Of a stretch of DNA of 64,000 nt, positions 8,764-18,198 are shown in pieces. This DNA is from Marinicella rhabdoformis (GTDB lineage: Bacteria > Pseudomonadota > Gammaproteobacteria > Xanthomonadales > Marinicellaceae), in contig NZ_VTFS01000003.1 of the NCBI RefSeq assembly GCF_009671245.1, positions 511,160 through 575,159 of the forward strand. Reading direction: 5' to 3'. The position numbers and the translations under genes were made by a program. Every line of letters begins with the position of its first letter. The first letter of the stretch is position 1. Under the pieces are notes generated by a model, which had not been told where the DNA came from, ran no database searches, and was given only the letters and a program-made list of their open reading frames with translations.

Positions 8764-8790
8764 CTTAATTATTCAAACCACACCTTCAAC

Positions 8791-10932
8791 TTACTTCAAA
8801 TGCGTCCACAAGTGGGTGAAGGCCAAGGCCAATCTTTCGGCCAATTGTTCATTCGTGCTTGAGCCACCGTGACCGCCTTCGGTGTTTTCATAGTACCAAA
8901 TCGGATAACCATAGGATTTCATCTTGGCCGCCATTTTTCTGGCATGACCTGGATGAACGCGGTCATCGCGGGTTGAGGTGTAGAAGAAAGTCGCAGGATA
9001 GTCTGTGTCTTTTTTCAGGTTTTGGTACGGACTGTATGCTTTCATGTAGGCCCATTGCTCAGGAATGTCGGGGTTTCCATACTCACCCATCCATGAAGCA
9101 CCGGCGAGTAATTTGTTGTAACGCTTCATGTCCAACAGCGGCACACCACAAACAACGGCACCGTATAGATCAGGACGTCTTGTCATGGTGGCACCCACCA
9201 ACAAGCCACCATTTGAGCGACCTTCTATGCCCAAGTGTTCTGGCGATGTAATTTTACGTTTGATTAAATCTTCGGCCACGGCTTCAAAATCTTCATATGA
9301 TTTGGTTTTATTCTCAAGCAGGGCTGATTTGTGCCATTTAGGGCCATAAGCGCCACCGCCACGGATATTGGCTGAAACATATACACCGCCACGGTCTAAC
9401 CACATTTTACCGTAAGCACCTTCCAATGCTTCATAGGAACCTGAGTATGATGGGGTCAATGAGTTACGGAAACCACCATAGGAAAAAATATGGGTGGGGT
9501 TTTTACCATTGAACTCAGTGTCTTTATTCATGATAACAAAGTATGGAACAAACGTGCCGTCTTCAGAACGCGCAAAAAACTGTTCTACTTTATAAGGTGT
9601 ACCATCAAAGCTGGCTGCTTGTGACATCACTGATTTGGTTTTTAAGCTTTTACCATCCACATGATATAAAGTCGGTGGAGTGGTAAACGACTCATATTGG
9701 GCAAAGAAACTGCCACTTTCACCGTCCACGGCATTCAAACTGATGGTGCCATTGGCTGGGAAATCGACTGTTTTACTTGACCATTGATCATCGTCTTTAC
9801 TGAACACCATGACTTTACCCACCACATCTTCTAACATGGTCACGATCACTGTGTCGCTGGTCGTTCTGATTGATTCAATGTTTTGATTAGCCTTTGGCTC
9901 TAAAAACACATCCCAATCACCTTTTTCAATCAACGATTTTTCACCCGTTAAAATTTCAGGTTTGAACATTAATACCGTGCCTTCGCTTAATAATTGACCG
10001 TCAAACTGCCAGTCTTCTTTGAGCGATACAATCATCATCTCTTTGAATGAACCATTGATTACAGCTGATTCAGGTAACTGCAAAGCCACAGGCTTGCCAT
10101 CAACCAACTTGTGGTAACGTGATGTCCAGAATGACGTGCCTTCAATGATGAAATCTTTGGCATCATCACCTTCACCTGAACGGTAAGCCATCACCCAAAC
10201 GGCTGAAGGATCCACTTCCATCAGTGTTTTGGCTTGGGCCAAATCATCACCGCGCTGCCATAATTTAACGATGCGAGGATAACCCGAATCGGTCATCGAA
10301 CCTTCGCCAAAATCTGTACCGACGAATAAATGGTCTTTGTCACGCCATGAAACGCGCATTTTTGAGTTGGGCAATGAAAATCCATCCTTGATGAATTTTT
10401 TCTTTTTCATATCAAACTCTTTCATCACCACCGAATCACCACCACCTGGTGAAATGTACGTCAAACAGCGGCGGTACTTGGGCGACAAACACTCCATGCC
10501 TTTAAAGACCCACTGGCCTTCGTTGTCTTTGTTGTATTGATCCATGTCTAAGACCACTTGCCATTTGGGCTTGTTGTTTTTGTAGTCTTTTAATTTGGCT
10601 CGGCGGTAAACACCACGTGGATTTTTGTCGTCTTTCCAATAGTTATAAACCCAGTCACCACGTTGAGAAATTGATGGTATGCGTGATTTGCCATTCAAAG
10701 CACTCATCGCCTCGTCGAATAACTCTTGGTAAATTGGCATCGCTTTGTATTGATCTGCCGTGTCTTTGTTTTGCTCTAAAACCCAGTTCATCGACTTATC
10801 AGCGTCAACATCCTCTAGCCACATAAAGGGGTCTTCAGCTGACTCTTTGGCCTGCACCGAAGTCGACAACAGACCAGCGGCCAGTATCCCTTTCAATAGT
10901 CCATTCACCATGAAATTAAATTTCTTCATCAT
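8791..10932 (-). CDS. Exported prolyl oligopeptidase family (S9) serine peptidase
   Basis: Cleaves short peptides, classically after proline, probably in the periplasm. The ATG at 10932 gives MMKKFNFMVNGLLKGILAAG followed by a signal peptidase site near SVQA. A start at 10944 lacks a ribosome site, whereas GAGA sits 7 nt before 10932. The N-terminal part is the beta-propeller with the S9 lead DPFMWLEDVD. The C-terminal alpha/beta hydrolase has the nucleophile in EGRSNGGLLVG (about S573), the aspartate in STRDDRVHPGHA (about D657) and the histidine in TEGGHGGSS (about H688), so the triad is complete. About 713 aa, normal for prolyl oligopeptidase. Transcribed alone, divergent from xdhC. Confidence 0.93.
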   Translation of the reverse strand: MMKKFNFMVNGLLKGILAAGLLSTSVQAKESAEDPFMWLEDVDADKSMNWVLEQNKDTADQYKAMPIYQELFDEAMSALNGKSRIPSISQRGDWVYNYWKDDKNPRGVYRRAKLKDYKNNKPKWQVVLDMDQYNKDNEGQWVFKGMECLSPKYRRCLTYISPGGGDSVVMKEFDMKKKKFIKDGFSLPNSKMRVSWRDKDHLFVGTDFGEGSMTDSGYPRIVKLWQRGDDLAQAKTLMEVDPSAVWVMAYRSGEGDDAKDFIIEGTSFWTSRYHKLVDGKPVALQLPESAVINGSFKEMMIVSLKEDWQFDGQLLSEGTVLMFKPEILTGEKSLIEKGDWDVFLEPKANQNIESIRTTSDTVIVTMLEDVVGKVMVFSKDDDQWSSKTVDFPANGTISLNAVDGESGSFFAQYESFTTPPTLYHVDGKSLKTKSVMSQAASFDGTPYKVEQFFARSEDGTFVPYFVIMNKDTEFNGKNPTHIFSYGGFRNSLTPSYSGSYEALEGAYGKMWLDRGGVYVSANIRGGGAYGPKWHKSALLENKTKSYEDFEAVAEDLIKRKITSPEHLGIEGRSNGGLLVGATMTRRPDLYGAVVCGVPLLDMKRYNKLLAGASWMGEYGNPDIPEQWAYMKAYSPYQNLKKDTDYPATFFYTSTRDDRVHPGHARKMAAKMKSYGYPIWYYENTEGGHGGSSTNEQLAERLALAFTHLWTHLK

Positions 10933-11084
10933 ATTTCTCGACATAAAAAAGGAAAAATCTTACCAGTTTTACGTGGCTTTTGCAGGCACTTTACCTCAGG
11001 CTAAAGAAATTCGTGACTTCTGACCCCTGTATATTAATGTGTATATAATCAACAATTAATCATTACCAACTTGACACTTAAAAC

Positions 11085-12053
11085 ATGCTCGTAGAAATCG
11101 CACCGCTTTGGTCTATTTTATTGTCCTCACAAAAACGCAAGGAAGCGCTGGTTTTGGCCACATTGGTTGACGTCAAAGGTTCCAGCTACAAAAAACCAGG
11201 TGCGATGTTATTGGTAGAAACTGACGGACAAACACACGGTTTGCTTAGTGGCGGTTGTTTGGAAGCCGACATTGCCGAACATGCGCGTGATGTTTTTGAA
11301 ACAGCTGTAGCCAAAGTCTTACACTATGACCTCAGTGATGACAGCATTTTTGGATTGGGCGCAGGATGTGACGGCCAAATAACGGTCTTGTTGCAGCTAT
11401 TAGGCGGTGATTACCAACCGCTTGCCTCATTGAACCCATTACCCACTGAAGCACAATCGACCCAGTTATGGCTTAATTATCAAGACAATGATTCACCTTT
11501 GGGCGCTTATTGTGTTGCACAAAACAAACAACTGCGCAGTAATCATGACAACTGGCAACAACATGTCCAGCACGATTCACCGCCACCTTTAACATACCAA
11601 GTACCGCCCAAAGTCGCCGTTTGTGGCGCGGGCATTGACGCCCATCCATTGTGTCAAATGATGGCTCAATTACACTGGCATGGCCTGAGCTTTGACCATC
11701 GCAGTGGCTTATTGACCACTGAAAAATTGCCACCAAATTGGCAAACATTTAAACCAAAACTGCTGACTGAACAAGTGAAACAGCAGGGTATCGATGCCAT
11801 CATCATCATGAGTCACAACATCAATCGAGACGCCGATTACTTACGCCAAGCTTTTGAGTCAGATGTGCGATTTATTGGTCTATTGGGTCCGCCTCAACGC
11901 AGAGACAAAGTGTTGAGCAAAGCGGGTATAAGCTTGAACCAAATAGGTGATCGCTTGCATGCACCTGTGGGTTTGAACTTGGGTGGTCGTTTGCCTGAGA
12001 ACATCGCCCTGTCTATTTGTGCTGAATTACAACAACATTTCTTTAAATCATGA
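11085..12053 (+). CDS. XdhC/CoxI family molybdoenzyme maturation protein
   Basis: XdhC proteins bind molybdenum cofactor and promote its sulfuration and insertion into xanthine dehydrogenase-type hydroxylases. The 322-aa product has the N-terminal XdhC/CoxI domain (VLATLVDVKGSSYKKPGAML, then LLSGGCLEADIAEHA and GLGAGCDGQI) and a C-terminal Rossmann-like domain (KVAVCGAGIDAHPLC, FIGLLGPPQRRDKVL, HAPVGLNLGGRLPENIALSI). It is followed after 7 bp by a MocA-like gene, a pairing usually found beside molybdenum hydroxylase genes. No such hydroxylase is in the window, so the client enzyme must be encoded elsewhere. Confidence 0.9.
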   Translation: MLVEIAPLWSILLSSQKRKEALVLATLVDVKGSSYKKPGAMLLVETDGQTHGLLSGGCLEADIAEHARDVFETAVAKVLHYDLSDDSIFGLGAGCDGQITVLLQLLGGDYQPLASLNPLPTEAQSTQLWLNYQDNDSPLGAYCVAQNKQLRSNHDNWQQHVQHDSPPPLTYQVPPKVAVCGAGIDAHPLCQMMAQLHWHGLSFDHRSGLLTTEKLPPNWQTFKPKLLTEQVKQQGIDAIIIMSHNINRDADYLRQAFESDVRFIGLLGPPQRRDKVLSKAGISLNQIGDRLHAPVGLNLGGRLPENIALSICAELQQHFFKS

Positions 12054-12060
12054 ACCACTT

Positions 12061-12618
12061 ATGAACATTCATGCTTTAATTCTGGCAGCAGGTGAATCCA
12101 AGCGATTAGGCCAACCCAAGCAATTGATACAATTCGAAGGTAAAACATTGTTAGCACATGTTATGTCACACCTTGAACCGCTGGTGACAATGACCCATGT
12201 GGTTCTCGGTGCTCATGAAGAAACAATCAAACAAAATGTGGTGATAAAGCACCCGCTAAGCAACCCAAACTGGCAACAAGGCATGGCGAGCTCTTTGGCT
12301 TTTGGGATCAGCAACTTACCTGATTGCGATGCCGTCTTGGTTGCTTTATCTGATCAAATACTGATTCCTGTTGAGCATTATCAAAATCTGATTTCTGCTT
12401 CAAACAGTTTCCCTGAACACATCATCGCAACCCAACACAAAAGCCTGGGTGTTCCGGCCATTTTTCCTGCTCAATACTTTACTCAATTATCCACACTCAC
12501 TGGCGACCTAGGCGCCAAAGCCATCATTACCAATCAGCTGTCACAAGTTAAAACCATCGCATGCCAACAAGCCGCATTTGACATAGATTGCCCAGCTGAC
12601 CTTTCTGTTCTTAATTAA
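12061..12618 (+). CDS. MocA-like molybdenum cofactor nucleotidyltransferase
   Basis: 185-aa MobA/MocA-type NTP transferase, probably attaching CMP (or GMP) to molybdopterin for the enzyme served by the preceding XdhC. The N-terminal nucleotide-binding signature is ILAAGESKRLGQPKQLIQFE. Family features GMASSLAFGISNLPDCDAVL and a DQ pair (LVALSDQILIP) follow. The ATG at 12061, 7 bp after the xdhC stop, puts the signature at the N terminus as in the family; in-frame codons upstream lie inside xdhC. Cytidylyl specificity is an inference from pairing with XdhC. Confidence 0.85.
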   Translation: MNIHALILAAGESKRLGQPKQLIQFEGKTLLAHVMSHLEPLVTMTHVVLGAHEETIKQNVVIKHPLSNPNWQQGMASSLAFGISNLPDCDAVLVALSDQILIPVEHYQNLISASNSFPEHIIATQHKSLGVPAIFPAQYFTQLSTLTGDLGAKAIITNQLSQVKTIACQQAAFDIDCPADLSVLN

Positions 12619-12713
12619 ATCATTCATTGCCACATTTGCTCATCATCAGGCCAACCAACAGCTGATGAACCCACTAAAACGACCTCATTCAATCCACAAA
12701 CCTTATATCAAAT

Positions 12714-12729
12714 AGACATATAGACGGCT
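12714..12729 (+). promoter_or_regulatory. MetJ operator 1 (two tandem met boxes)
   Basis: AGACATAT followed directly by AGACGGCT, two 8-bp units close to the met-box consensus AGACGTCT. It lies just upstream of the candidate metX -35 hexamer. MetJ with S-adenosylmethionine binds such tandem boxes as arrays of dimers. Confidence 0.75.
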
Positions 12730-12735
12730 AAATGA

Positions 12736-12763
12736 TTGCAAACCATGCGCTCTTGTGTAGAAT
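12736..12763 (+). promoter_or_regulatory. Candidate metX promoter
   Basis: TTGCAA (12736-12741) and TAGAAT (12758-12763) with 16-bp spacing, sandwiched between the two MetJ operators. It predicts a transcript start near 12770, giving a leader of only about 20 nt. Confidence 0.6.
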
Positions 12764-12766
12764 TGT

Positions 12767-12782
12767 GGACGTTTAGACGGCT
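12767..12782 (+). promoter_or_regulatory. MetJ operator 2 (two tandem met boxes)
   Basis: GGACGTTT plus AGACGGCT, covering the expected transcription start and ending 7 bp before the metX ATG. Its second unit is identical to that of operator 1. Repressor bound here would block initiation directly. Confidence 0.75.
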
Positions 12783-12789
12783 ATATGAC

Positions 12790-13833
12790 ATGAAAACAAA
12801 TAACAAACAATTCACATTAAGCATACCGAGCTTTGCCCTGCACCACGGCGGACAAAGTGGCGATTTGTTTGTGCGTTGCTCATTATTTGGCGACATTGAT
12901 TTACCGGTAGTGGTCGTTTTAGGAGGTATTTCTGCTAATCACTTGGTTTCAGATGACGCACAAACTTCTGAAAAGGGCTGGTGGCGCGATGTGGTCAATC
13001 ACGATACATTTCTGAATGGCAAACAAGTGGCTGTTCTGTCTTTTGAATACATCACACTAAAAGAAGAAAGTAAAATGCTCAGCACCCATGATCAAGCCAA
13101 CGTGTTGGCGTCAATTCACCAACAACTTAACATACCAGCTTTTTTATCGGTAATAGGCTGCTCTTACGGCGGCATGGTGGCCCAAGCTTTTGCATCAACT
13201 TACCCACAACTAACCCACAGTTTGATTAACTTGGTTGCCGCTCATAAGAACAGCATTCGCAGCCAAGCATTGCGACTCATTCAAAGACAAATCATGTCTT
13301 TGGCTGATGACAGTAAAACCAACAGTCAGCACACGGCCTGTGCACGTGCCTTGGCCATCATGACGTACCGAGGTGTTGAAGAATTTGATCAGCGGTTTGA
13401 CAACTTATCTGAAGCACAATCATACCTAGAGCACAATGGAAATGTGTTTGCACAGCGGTTTTCCTCACGTCGCTATGCACAACTGTCTGCATCAATCGAC
13501 ACACATGAAATCGACCCCAGCAGCATCAAAACACCCACATTAATCATAGCCACCGACAGTGACCAATTGGTCCCTGTGAGTTTGGTAAAAGCATTTGCAG
13601 ATCAAGTTTCAGCACCTTGTGAATGTCACATCATTCCATCAGCCTTTGGCCACGATGGATTTTTAAAAGAACACCAAGCCATCAAACCCTTGTTGGCACA
13701 TTTTTTATCGCAACTAATTTCGGAGCAATCACATGACGCAACAGACACCAACCATTGGAACACCAGGGTCCAACACACATCACACCAGTGTTCAGAACAA
13801 CAGACCGCAAAATTCACAAACGCTGTCTGTTAG
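12790..13833 (+). CDS. metX: Homoserine O-acyltransferase, MetX-type (probably succinyltransferase)
   Basis: Activates homoserine by O-acylation for methionine synthesis. Alpha/beta-hydrolase fold with VVVVLGGISANH as oxyanion region, nucleophile elbow GCSYGGMVAQ, aspartate in IIATDSDQLVPV and histidine in AFGHDGFL. MetX-type enzymes of gammaproteobacteria that partner MetB usually use succinyl-CoA; the substrate is inferred. The ATG at 12790 gives 347 aa; no good ribosome site is seen. The last ~33 residues (polar, starting DATDTNHWNTR) are encoded in the 101 bp that overlap metB in another frame and look like a non-conserved tail. First gene of the met operon, under two MetJ operators. Confidence 0.8.
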   Translation: MKTNNKQFTLSIPSFALHHGGQSGDLFVRCSLFGDIDLPVVVVLGGISANHLVSDDAQTSEKGWWRDVVNHDTFLNGKQVAVLSFEYITLKEESKMLSTHDQANVLASIHQQLNIPAFLSVIGCSYGGMVAQAFASTYPQLTHSLINLVAAHKNSIRSQALRLIQRQIMSLADDSKTNSQHTACARALAIMTYRGVEEFDQRFDNLSEAQSYLEHNGNVFAQRFSSRRYAQLSASIDTHEIDPSSIKTPTLIIATDSDQLVPVSLVKAFADQVSAPCECHIIPSAFGHDGFLKEHQAIKPLLAHFLSQLISEQSHDATDTNHWNTRVQHTSHQCSEQQTAKFTNAVC

Positions 13834-15010
13834 GGCCGGTATTGATACAGACACCCAGCACGGAGCCGTAACTCCTGCGCTGTACTTATCAAGCAACTAC
13901 AGTTTTGCGGACTTTGACCAACCCAGAAAATATGATTATTCTCGCTCTGGCAACCCAACCCGTGATTTGTTGGCTGAAGCCTTAGCCGACTTAGAGCAAG
14001 CTGCTGGCGGTGTGGTGACTGCCACTGGCATGGCTGCGGTAACTTTGGTGACGCAACTGGTACCCAAAGGTGGTTTGGTGATTGCACCGCATGATTGCTA
14101 TGGCGGCACATTCCGCTTGTTGAATACATTACATGAAAAAGGCATTCTGGAAGTGGCCTTCATTGACCAATCTGATGCCAATAAGGTCAGAGCTGCATTG
14201 ACCCGCGGTGCGGATTTGTTGTGGATAGAAACACCGAGCAACCCTTTGCTTCGTGTGGTTGATGTACAGTCATTGTGTGACTTAGCAGGTGATAAAGTTT
14301 TGAAAGTGGTCGATAACACCTTTTTGTCCCCCGCTTTACAGCAGCCTTTGAATTTAGGTGCAGACTTGGTGATTCACTCCACCACCAAATACATCAACGG
14401 CCATTCTGATGTCGTTGGTGGGGCCGTATTAGCCAAAACACCTGAGTTAGCCGAACGGGTCCAATGGTGGGCCAACTGCATCGGTATCACGGCAGCACCT
14501 TTTGACTGTTTATTGACATTGCGAGGCCTCAGGACATTGCATGTGCGTTTGCAACAACATGTAGTCAATACAGAAGCAGTGATCGAAGCCTTACAAAACC
14601 ACCCAGCAGTTGGGCACATTTATTATCCTGGACTGACCGACCACCCTGGTCATCAGATTGCCAAAAAGCAACAAAAAGGTTTTGGAGCGATGTTGTCTTT
14701 TGAAATCAAGGGCGGTGAAACAGAAGTGCGTCAATTCTTGGCTGAATTAAAACTGTTCACATTAGCCGAGTCATTGGGCGGCGTTGAATCATTGGTGTGT
14801 CACCCTGCGACCATGACCCATGCCGCCATGACTGCTGAAGCACGAATTAAAGCTGGCATTTCACAGCAACTGATCCGATTGTCTGTTGGCATAGAGCACA
14901 GCGATGATTTGTTGGCTGATTTAAACCAAGCACTTGATCAATGTGCATCACAACGATGTTCATTACACCCTATTCAATCCAAACAAGTAAAACAAAAACA
15001 ACATGGCTGA
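13733..15010 (+). CDS. metB: Cystathionine gamma-synthase-type Cys/Met metabolism PLP enzyme
   Basis: Condenses O-succinylhomoserine with cysteine to cystathionine (or sulfide to homocysteine). The 425-aa protein has a ~25-residue polar N-terminal extension before TLSVRAGIDTDTQHGAVTPA. Family motifs follow: YDYSRSGNPTRDLLAEALA, the PLP aspartate in VVDNTFLSPALQQPL and the Schiff-base lysine in VIHSTTKYINGHSDVVGG. SLGGVESLVCHPATMTH lies near the C terminus. The ATG at 13733 has GGAG six bases upstream, so the 101-bp overlap with metX looks real. Its stop overlaps the next gene by 8 bp, consistent with translational coupling. Confidence 0.92.
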   Translation: MTQQTPTIGTPGSNTHHTSVQNNRPQNSQTLSVRAGIDTDTQHGAVTPALYLSSNYSFADFDQPRKYDYSRSGNPTRDLLAEALADLEQAAGGVVTATGMAAVTLVTQLVPKGGLVIAPHDCYGGTFRLLNTLHEKGILEVAFIDQSDANKVRAALTRGADLLWIETPSNPLLRVVDVQSLCDLAGDKVLKVVDNTFLSPALQQPLNLGADLVIHSTTKYINGHSDVVGGAVLAKTPELAERVQWWANCIGITAAPFDCLLTLRGLRTLHVRLQQHVVNTEAVIEALQNHPAVGHIYYPGLTDHPGHQIAKKQQKGFGAMLSFEIKGGETEVRQFLAELKLFTLAESLGGVESLVCHPATMTHAAMTAEARIKAGISQQLIRLSVGIEHSDDLLADLNQALDQCASQRCSLHPIQSKQVKQKQHG

Positions 15011-17378
15011 TTCAAACCAACACCAAAAACAAAGAAACCATTTGCATCAAAAGGCGAATAAAAAAAGGCCCAGCGTACACAAGTTTGGCGGCAGCAGCTT
15101 AAAAAATGTCCAGAGTGTTCAGCAAGTCATCAACCGCATTGTTGAGCAAGCCAATCCTGGTGATTTTGTCGTCGTATCAGCCAATGGCAAGATGACTGAT
15201 TTGTTGTTCAAGTTGATTAATGGAGAACCCGATGCCGCGTCAACAATCAGCAATTACATATGTCAATTGGTCACAGATTTACTTGGTGAATCGCACGAAT
15301 TACTACCTACCATAAAACGTGACTTGGTAGACATCAAAGCGCTGAATAACATAGAGAACATGAATTGTTTACTGGCATATGGCGAGCTTTGGTCAGCACA
15401 GATATTATCCGCTTGCTTGGCGCAACAATCGCACCAAGCTGACTGGCTTGATGCCAGGCATTTATTCCGCATCAATGACCATGACCACAGCATAGACCAT
15501 CAACGATTGAATAACAGTTTGGCCCAATTGATTTCAAAAAATCCTGCGGCTTATCACGTCATCACTGGCTATATTGCCACCAACCAAACAGGGAAAACCA
15601 TCACTTTGGGACGCAATGGCAGCGACTATACCGCCACGTTAGTTGCTGAAGCCATACATGCCGATGAAGTTAACTTGTGGACCGACGTCGATGGCATATT
15701 TACCGCCGACCCAAATGTATTGGAAGAGGCACAAAAAATTGAGCAATTGTCCTTATGTGAGGCCCAAGCGCTGTCAGAGCTGGGTTCCAATGTTTTACAC
15801 CAACAAACCATCAGCCCACTGCTTAATAACCGCACCGAAATCATCATCAGACAAACACAGAAAAAACACAAAGGTACAACCATTACACGAGAACAAGTTG
15901 CAGAACAACAAGTAAAAACAATCACCAGCAAACATGATTTAACGTTGTTTAATATCACCCACCTAACCGAATGGCAAGCGAAAAAATTCCAAACGGCCTT
16001 GGTCGCACAACACATTTACAGCTACACCAATAGGTATGATAAAACCCAGCATGAATTGCACTTTTGTGTGGCAACTAGCGACGCTTTTGTGGTGAATCAA
16101 CTGGCAAAAAACCACAATTTAAACCTGTTGCAAAAAGCAAATAAACAATCGTTGATCAGTCTGGTCGGTCAAAACATCAGGCAATCTCCACACATATTAA
16201 CCACCTTGCTTCAAAGAACCAGCCACTTTAACATCACCAACATATATTACCCTGCCAATGAACACACACTGTGTATTTTATTACCACAACTGCATTCGAA
16301 AGCTTTACTGAGGGATTTACATCAAACTTTTTTCAGTCTGGCACCATCGTTACCGATTATTATTCTGGGTTATGGCAACATTGGCCAAGCATTTATTCAA
16401 CTCCTGAAGCGCAACCAATCTGCAATAGAACAACAAATCAACCAATCATTGTCATTGTGGGCAGTGGCAACGAGTAAACAATGCCATGTTGATCGGAATG
16501 GTTTATTGTCTGGCGAAATCAAGCTTAAACCCAAAGGATCTGTGTCAGACAACTTAGCCCAATTACTCGATGATTTATCTGGAAAAGCAGCTGTTGTCAT
16601 TGACTTAACAGCGAGTGAAATTATAGCCCAACATTATCCTGACTGGGCATCAGCTCAATGGCACATCATCAGCGCCAATAAAGTCGCTGCTGCTGATAAA
16701 ACATTGTCACAACAAACACAAAATGAAATCAACAAAAGTCATCGTCTGTGGCTAAAAAACACAACCGTAGGGGCGGCTTTACCCGTCCAAAGCAGCATCC
16801 AAGGATTGAGAGAAACGGGCGACCGCATTCAATGCATCAGTGGCGTATTCTCAGGTTCACTTTCCTGGTTAATGGGTCATTACAAAGGTGAAGGCTTCAC
16901 TGCCTTAGTGAAACAAGCAAAGGAACAAGGCTTCAGTGAACCAGACCCACGCGACGACCTGTCAGGTCAAGATGTTTACCGCAAAGCTTTGATTTTGGCC
17001 CAAGAAGCAGGATTTAACCCGCAGGACATTCACTTTAAACCCTTGTTGCCTAAAAAATACCTGACTGGAGATTTGAATGATTTTTGGTCACAAAATGAAG
17101 CCATCGATCAATACATCCATCAACTGTGGCAACAAGCCCAAGATGATGACAAAACACTGTGCTATTTGGCAAACATCACCGCCGATGAAATTCACATCAG
17201 CCTGCAGGCACTGCCTGCATGTCACCCAGCAGCCCAAATACAACCCAGCGACAATGTCTTCGTCATAGAAAGCCAAAACTACAGCAACAACCCGCTGGTC
17301 ATACAAGGCCCTGGCGCTGGACGCGAAGTTACCGCAGCAGGCGTATTGAACGACCTGTTGAAAGTGCTTAAAGCATGA
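15003..17378 (+). CDS. metL: Bifunctional aspartokinase/homoserine dehydrogenase (MetL-type by context)
   Basis: Catalyses the first and third steps of the aspartate pathway. The N-terminal kinase (about residues 25-290) has VHKFGGSSLKNV, LGRNGSDYTATLVAEA and NLWTDVDGIFTADPNVLEEA. A diverged ACT-like central region follows (about 300-450). The C-terminal dehydrogenase has PIIILGYGNIGQAFIQLL (NAD(P)-binding), ISANKVAAADKTL, VGAALPVQSSIQGLRETGD and GVFSGSLSWLM, then EPDPRDDLSGQDVYRKALIL. Lying behind metX and metB under MetJ boxes, it is more likely the methionine-regulated MetL than ThrA; no thrB or thrC is present. 791 aa, normal length. Confidence 0.9.
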   Translation: MADSNQHQKQRNHLHQKANKKRPSVHKFGGSSLKNVQSVQQVINRIVEQANPGDFVVVSANGKMTDLLFKLINGEPDAASTISNYICQLVTDLLGESHELLPTIKRDLVDIKALNNIENMNCLLAYGELWSAQILSACLAQQSHQADWLDARHLFRINDHDHSIDHQRLNNSLAQLISKNPAAYHVITGYIATNQTGKTITLGRNGSDYTATLVAEAIHADEVNLWTDVDGIFTADPNVLEEAQKIEQLSLCEAQALSELGSNVLHQQTISPLLNNRTEIIIRQTQKKHKGTTITREQVAEQQVKTITSKHDLTLFNITHLTEWQAKKFQTALVAQHIYSYTNRYDKTQHELHFCVATSDAFVVNQLAKNHNLNLLQKANKQSLISLVGQNIRQSPHILTTLLQRTSHFNITNIYYPANEHTLCILLPQLHSKALLRDLHQTFFSLAPSLPIIILGYGNIGQAFIQLLKRNQSAIEQQINQSLSLWAVATSKQCHVDRNGLLSGEIKLKPKGSVSDNLAQLLDDLSGKAAVVIDLTASEIIAQHYPDWASAQWHIISANKVAAADKTLSQQTQNEINKSHRLWLKNTTVGAALPVQSSIQGLRETGDRIQCISGVFSGSLSWLMGHYKGEGFTALVKQAKEQGFSEPDPRDDLSGQDVYRKALILAQEAGFNPQDIHFKPLLPKKYLTGDLNDFWSQNEAIDQYIHQLWQQAQDDDKTLCYLANITADEIHISLQALPACHPAAQIQPSDNVFVIESQNYSNNPLVIQGPGAGREVTAAGVLNDLLKVLKA

Positions 17379-17411
17379 TACCAGAAATATCAGACGCGAA
17401 ATATCAGGCAC

Positions 17412-17437
17412 AAAAAAGGCCGCTACCTGCGGCCTTT
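17412..17437. terminator. Bidirectional terminator between metL and ssb
   Basis: AAAGGCCGC / GCGGCCTTT (17415-17423 with 17429-17437) with loop TACCT; three further A precede it. It serves the convergent met operon and ssb. Confidence 0.8.
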
Positions 17438-17472
17438 GACAATATGTCCAATGATTATTATTTTGCTATGAA

Positions 17473-17979
17473 TTAAAACGGGATTTCATCATCAAAATCA
17501 TCAAAATCAGGTACAGGGGCATTGTTCTGAGATTGATTGCTGCCTGAAGGTGAGCTGGGTTTGGGAGCCGATGGCGCGCTGCCGCCATACCCACCAGCTT
17601 GTTGGTTAGATTGTTGCCCACTATATTGGCCACCGCCACCGCCTTGTTGTCCGCCCAGCATTTGCATTTCATTGGCCAAAATTTCAGTGGTGTACCTGTC
17701 GGCGCCACTTTGGTCTTTCCATTTGTTGGTGCGTAATTTACCTTCTATATAAACTTGACGTCCTTTTTTCAAATATTCGCCGGCAATTTCAGCCAAGCGG
17801 CCAAAAAACACCACACGGTGCCATTCTGTTTTTTCTTGACGATTGCCTTCCTTGTCTTTCCAGTTTTCTGTGGTTGCCAAAGAAATGGTGGTTACAGCTG
17901 CGCCACCTGGTGTGTATCGCACTTCTGGGTCATTTCCCAGGTTGCCTACGATGATGACTTTATTGATACCTCTTGCCAT
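17473..17979 (-). CDS. ssb: Single-stranded DNA-binding protein
   Basis: 168-aa SSB. The N-terminal OB fold (residues 1-110) starts [20 protein letters not shown] and contains [21 protein letters not shown] Gly/Gln/Ser-rich linker follows. The acidic C-terminal tip DFDDEIPF is the docking peptide for replication and repair partners. Length and motifs are those of the essential gammaproteobacterial SSB. It stands alone and converges on metL. Confidence 0.97.
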   Translation of the reverse strand: MARGINKVIIVGNLGNDPEVRYTPGGAAVTTISLATTENWKDKEGNRQEKTEWHRVVFFGRLAEIAGEYLKKGRQVYIEGKLRTNKWKDQSGADRYTTEILANEMQMLGGQQGGGGGQYSGQQSNQQAGGYGGSAPSAPKPSSPSGSNQSQNNAPVPDFDDFDDEIPF

Positions 17980-18123
17980 GTTGATTCCTTTTTTATATTT
18001 AAAAATTCAGCTTTCGATTATACGTTTCAGCGACCCCATCTTTCAAGACAAGCCTTATCATAATTCAAATGCCAATTAAGCACTTACCATCATAAGTGAA
18101 AGCCAGCACACTTACTGTCATAT

Positions 18124-18198
18124 TTGACACTTCTAAAGGTAAGCATTATCAGCAGGTGTCAGAAATTATTGACGGCTGTAGTCAATGTTTGACTACAG
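18124..18198 (+). promoter_or_regulatory. Promoter-like hexamer and palindrome upstream of the pseudopilin gene
   Basis: TTGACA occurs at 18124-18129. Further on is a perfect inverted repeat of CTGTAGTCAA (18176-18185) with its complement (18189-18198) around TGT, extendable with an outer CGGCT / AGCCG pairing across a 2-nt bulge. It ends 55 bp before the pseudopilin start and could be an operator or a leader hairpin. No regulator family is recognised. Confidence 0.45.
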
